Assembly: GCA_021847125.1 (NCBI GenBank)
Contig: JAJZUK010000023.1
Coordinates: forward strand, 1-8,836
Reading direction: 5' to 3'
DNA: 8,836 bases
DNA from: Pseudomonadota bacterium
GTDB taxonomy: Bacteria; Pseudomonadota; Gammaproteobacteria; Burkholderiales; SG8-39
A program made the position numbers and the translations under genes. Under the pieces are notes generated by a model. The model was not told the origin of the DNA, searched no databases, and was given only the letters and a program-made list of their open reading frames with translations. This document shows, one piece after another, positions 6,615 to 8,836 of this stretch; the first letter of the stretch is position 1, and the number at the start of each line of letters is the position of its first letter.

Positions 6615-6660
6615 TCATTCGCGCAGGTTCGGACGGACAGTGTCAAGCGACTCTTTGCAT

Positions 6661-7464
6661 ATGGCGCCATCGACTGTTCTTCCGGGCGGAGAGTTCAGTG
6701 CCAGAGCCATGCTGCTGGGCGAGCGCATCGATTTGCGCAGCCGGCTGTCGAGCGAAATTCTGGCGCGGAATCCCCTGACGGTCCCGGTCAAGGGAGGCGG
6801 GGTCGCCGTCCTTTTTCGCTACGGCGCTGTCGTTTTGTTCGACGTTCCTGCCGCCGCGCAGGCCCCGTTCCTTGAGCAGGTGCTTGCGCTCGTAGGGAAC
6901 CGCTACGAAAAGCCGGAGACGGAAGACGTTGCGGTCTGCATCGACTCCGCAGTCCCGGAGGGCATGCAGGGCGACGCCGTCTATTTCGCGTCCATGTCGG
7001 TCGAGCGCATGCAGATTGTGGCTTCGGTACTGAGCCAGAGCGTGGCGCTCGCGATGTACGAGTCGCGTGTGGCGCAGAATTTCGACCGGATCGAGCCGCT
7101 GGCGCGCGATCTCGAGCGCCACGGCCGCATCGTCGCCAATGGTTCCGACTTGCTCAAGCACATCGGCGCAATGCTGTTGTCCGAGCAGATGATGGTTGGC
7201 CGCGTGGAGATCAGCGAAAAGCCGGACACACTGTGGGATCATCCCGATCTGGAGGGTCTTTACCTGCGCATGGAGGGCGAGTTCGAGATTCGCGAAAGAT
7301 ATGCGGCGCTGGAGCGCAAGCTGAACCTCATCTCGCGCACGGTTCACACGGTAGCCGAGCTGTTGCACAGCAAGCGTTCCCTGCGGCTCGAATGGTCCAT
7401 CGTGATCCTGATCGTGATCGAGATCATGCTCACGCTGTACACCATGTTCATCGGAGCCAAGTAG
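6661..7464 (+). CDS. RMD1/DUF155 family protein with C-terminal membrane anchor
   Basis: A member of the RMD1/YagE (DUF155) family, whose eukaryotic members (yeast Rmd1, human RMND1) act in meiosis and mitochondrial translation; the bacterial role is unknown. At 267 residues it has the family hallmarks: ARAMLLGERIDLR (14-26), NPLTVPVKGGGVAVLFRYGA (37-56), and a helical region with MYESRVAQNFDRIEPLARDL (132-151). It then has a coiled-coil-like stretch and one C-terminal transmembrane helix (IVILIVIEIMLTLYTMFI, about 247-264) after the SLRLEW motif. A tail anchor with the bulk in the cytoplasm is likely. The frame is open further upstream (from 6400) but those codons overlap the 79-residue gene and look non-coding. 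ATG 6661 (weak ribosome-binding site) and GTG 6640 are the realistic starts; I prefer ATG 6661 because the family domain begins just after it. Confidence 0.88.
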   Translation: MAPSTVLPGGEFSARAMLLGERIDLRSRLSSEILARNPLTVPVKGGGVAVLFRYGAVVLFDVPAAAQAPFLEQVLALVGNRYEKPETEDVAVCIDSAVPEGMQGDAVYFASMSVERMQIVASVLSQSVALAMYESRVAQNFDRIEPLARDLERHGRIVANGSDLLKHIGAMLLSEQMMVGRVEISEKPDTLWDHPDLEGLYLRMEGEFEIRERYAALERKLNLISRTVHTVAELLHSKRSLRLEWSIVILIVIEIMLTLYTMFIGAK

Positions 7465-7526
7465 GCGGCGCTCAGCCACCGCATAGCCCTTGGGCATTCG
7501 AGGCATCGATAGCGGGGGGCGCGATT

Positions 7527-8399
7527 TCAGGCATGCGCATCGCCGCGTGCTCTTTCCTGCGCATAAAGCTCGGCGCAGGCTGGTTCGCGTCCGCGCACCA
7601 CGCGCAGTCCGGTAAGCGGGCCGCGCGTCTCGGTGACCACCGTGTGCTGTCCCTCGACATGGTGCTCATCGTAAAAGTACACGATGACCCAATCGTGGGT
7701 GCGTTTGAACTTATGCGCGGTGGCGGTGTTGGAGTACAAGGCGGTGAAATGCCAGTTGTCGCGCTGCGTGTGCAGCACCGGCAGCCACGCCTTGTTGTCC
7801 GGATTGAGGCGCTTGGGTGCGATCGTAGGCAGGCTGCCCGCCTCGGCCTTCCGGCGATACTCGCTATCCACGTCGAGCAAGGTCGCTACCGGGGGACGGT
7901 TGGCCGGCGCCGGCGCCTGATCTCGAGGGCGCACCCGCTGCAGCATGTTGGCGAGCGAGGCGCGCCATGCCGCCGCGCGCCGCGCGCCGACGCCCGGCAC
8001 GCTTTCGAGGCGGCCGTCGTGGGCCGCCGCTTCCAGCGCCTCCAGCGTATCCACGTGCAATGTTTCATGTGTGGCCCGCGCGAGTTCCGGGCCTATGCCC
8101 GGCACGCTCTGAAACAGCCGCGCCGGCTCCAGCGTTCCGCGCAAACGTTCGAGCTGATTCCAGCGGCCGGTAATGAGGATTTCGGCGATCGCTGCGGCGA
8201 TGCCCTTGCCGATATGCGGCAGCGCATCCAGTCCAGCGACGCCCTCAGCGTCGAAAGTCTCCCGGACCGGACGCGTCAGGCGGGTGATGGTGTCCGCCGC
8301 CTTGCGATAGGCCCCGGCCCGATAGGGATTGGCGCCCTGGACTTCGAGCAGGGAGGCCGCTTCGCGCAGCCTGTCCGCAATCTGTTCGTTCTCCAGCAC
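7527..8399 (-). CDS. Helix-hairpin-helix protein, PolX N-terminal-like, no polymerase
   Basis: A 290-residue probable DNA-binding protein. Residues 1-45 (EQIADRLREAASLLEVQGAN, then PYRAGAYRKAADTI) match the 8-kDa N-terminal domain of DNA polymerase beta/PolX. Three helix-hairpin-helix motifs follow: PHIGKGIAAAIAEIL (61-75), VPGIGPELARATHETL (99-114) and VPGVGARRAAAWRASL (134-149). The nucleotidyltransferase palm with its GGxRRG/GS and DxD motifs is absent. After a Pro/Ala linker (160-172) there is a distinct domain (about 177-272) rich in aromatic residues: APKRLNPDNKAWLPVLHTQR (194-213), NWHFTALYSNTATAHKF (215-231), and DWVIVYFYDE later. Its function is unknown to me. The start is GTG at 8399, one base after the stop of the upstream USP-like gene, with no Shine-Dalgarno, so translational coupling is likely. 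Confidence 0.85.
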   Translation of the reverse strand: MLENEQIADRLREAASLLEVQGANPYRAGAYRKAADTITRLTRPVRETFDAEGVAGLDALPHIGKGIAAAIAEILITGRWNQLERLRGTLEPARLFQSVPGIGPELARATHETLHVDTLEALEAAAHDGRLESVPGVGARRAAAWRASLANMLQRVRPRDQAPAPANRPPVATLLDVDSEYRRKAEAGSLPTIAPKRLNPDNKAWLPVLHTQRDNWHFTALYSNTATAHKFKRTHDWVIVYFYDEHHVEGQHTVVTETRGPLTGLRVVRGREPACAELYAQERARGDAHA

Positions 8400-8400
8400 G

Positions 8401-8836
8401 TCAATGATTGAGGCGGGGAGGAATGAGCACCACCGGACACGGCAGTTCGGACAATTGCGCCGGGGTGAGATCCTCTATGCATCCCGGCCAAAGCAGCACG
8501 CCGAAATGGCGGCTGCGCGCCGTGCGGATGATGCCCTCGGGCCTGCTGTCGGGCAGGAAGAAGTAACTCGCACCCGGACGGTCGTCGAGATGCCGCGCCG
8601 CCCGCTGCCGCAGCGCATTGAAGGTATCGCCTCCGGTCACCGGAATGAGTACGGTCAGTGCGCTGTCGGTGACCCCGGCGAGGATGCTGCCTATGGACAA
8701 GGCGCGCAGCGCCATGGCGGAGCCATCGAACACCACGGCCACTGGATGCGCAGCCAGTGCGGGAAAGCGCTGCGCGGGATCGGTGCGGCGTCTGGCGCCC
8801 GGCCATGCGTATTGCGAGCGGCCGAGCACCAGCAGA
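8401..8836 (-). CDS. Universal stress protein-like, C-terminal part (cut by window edge)
   Basis: This reading frame is open to the right edge, so the visible 144 or so codons are only the C-terminal portion. The segment HPVAVVFDGSAMALRALSIG begins a Rossmann-like strand-helix unit, followed by a strand ALTVLIPV, a helix with LRQRAARHL, a strand SYFFLPD, a helix EGIIRTARSRHF, a strand GVLLWPG and a final ELPCPVVLIPPR. This alternation and ending suit universal stress proteins. The GxxG-x9-G(S/T) ATP-binding motif of the ATP-binding USP class is not visible. The first visible residues LVLGRS also look like a strand end, suggesting a longer or tandem-domain protein; the GTG at 8829 is probably internal. 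It precedes the helix-hairpin-helix gene by one base in the same orientation. Confidence 0.6.
   Translation of the reverse strand, partial: LLVLGRSQYAWPGARRRTDPAQRFPALAAHPVAVVFDGSAMALRALSIGSILAGVTDSALTVLIPVTGGDTFNALRQRAARHLDDRPGASYFFLPDSRPEGIIRTARSRHFGVLLWPGCIEDLTPAQLSELPCPVVLIPPRLNH

Noticed and set aside
6400..6660. Upstream extension of the RMD1-like protein by 87 codons
   Set aside because: It overlaps the 79-residue gene in another frame and reads as Arg/Ser-rich non-coding sequence; the family domain begins after 6661.
7486..7495. GCCCTTGGGC palindrome between the convergent RMD1-like and helix-hairpin-helix genes as a terminator
   Set aside because: Four-base stem with a two-base loop and no T-run on either strand; the 62-base gap shows no supported terminator.

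Overview
The window is GC-rich with dense, closely packed genes. It most resembles a chromosomal segment from a proteobacterium, probably betaproteobacterial. The evidence is an SOS mutagenesis cassette (imuA-imuB-dnaE2) behind a LexA box of the CTGT-N8-ACAG type, together with the overall codon and GC style. The assignment is inference from gene content; no rRNA or other taxonomic marker is present.

Layout. (1) 1-2431, minus strand: the SOS-inducible translesion cassette imuA, imuB and the first 110 codons of dnaE2 (imuC), which runs off the left edge. A LexA box and a candidate promoter lie in the 54-base gap upstream of imuA. (2) 2486-5549, minus strand: an accessory Hsp70 pair, dnaK followed by dnaJ. 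The DnaK is intact but lacks the N-terminal-quadrant insert of ordinary proteobacterial DnaK, which suggests a transferred or ancient paralogue. The dnaJ has no ATG/GTG/TTG at its expected start (ATT stands there behind a good ribosome-binding site) and is split by a one-base frameshift just before its zinc-finger region. (3) 5550-5753: a divergent control region holding two mirror-image copies of a roughly 28-base element. Each copy contains a CRP/FNR-type TGA-N6-TCA core and points outward to one of the two flanking genes. (4) 5754-7464, plus strand: a DUF2934 plus coiled-coil stress-type protein, a 79-residue unknown protein, and an RMD1/DUF155 membrane-anchored protein. (5) 7527-8836, minus strand: a helix-hairpin-helix protein resembling the N-terminal part of PolX but without polymerase, and upstream of it a USP-like protein cut by the right edge. 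These two are separated by one base and are probably co-transcribed.

How it fits together. The left third is a DNA-damage tolerance operon: ImuA and ImuB help load the DnaE2 polymerase on damaged templates. The middle and right look like a general stress block (second Hsp70/Hsp40 pair, sll1863-like coiled coil, RMD1, USP-like protein). Its central divergent promoter looks controlled by a CRP/FNR-family regulator, such as an oxygen or NO sensor. I saw no tRNA, rRNA, CRISPR array, insertion sequence or phage gene.
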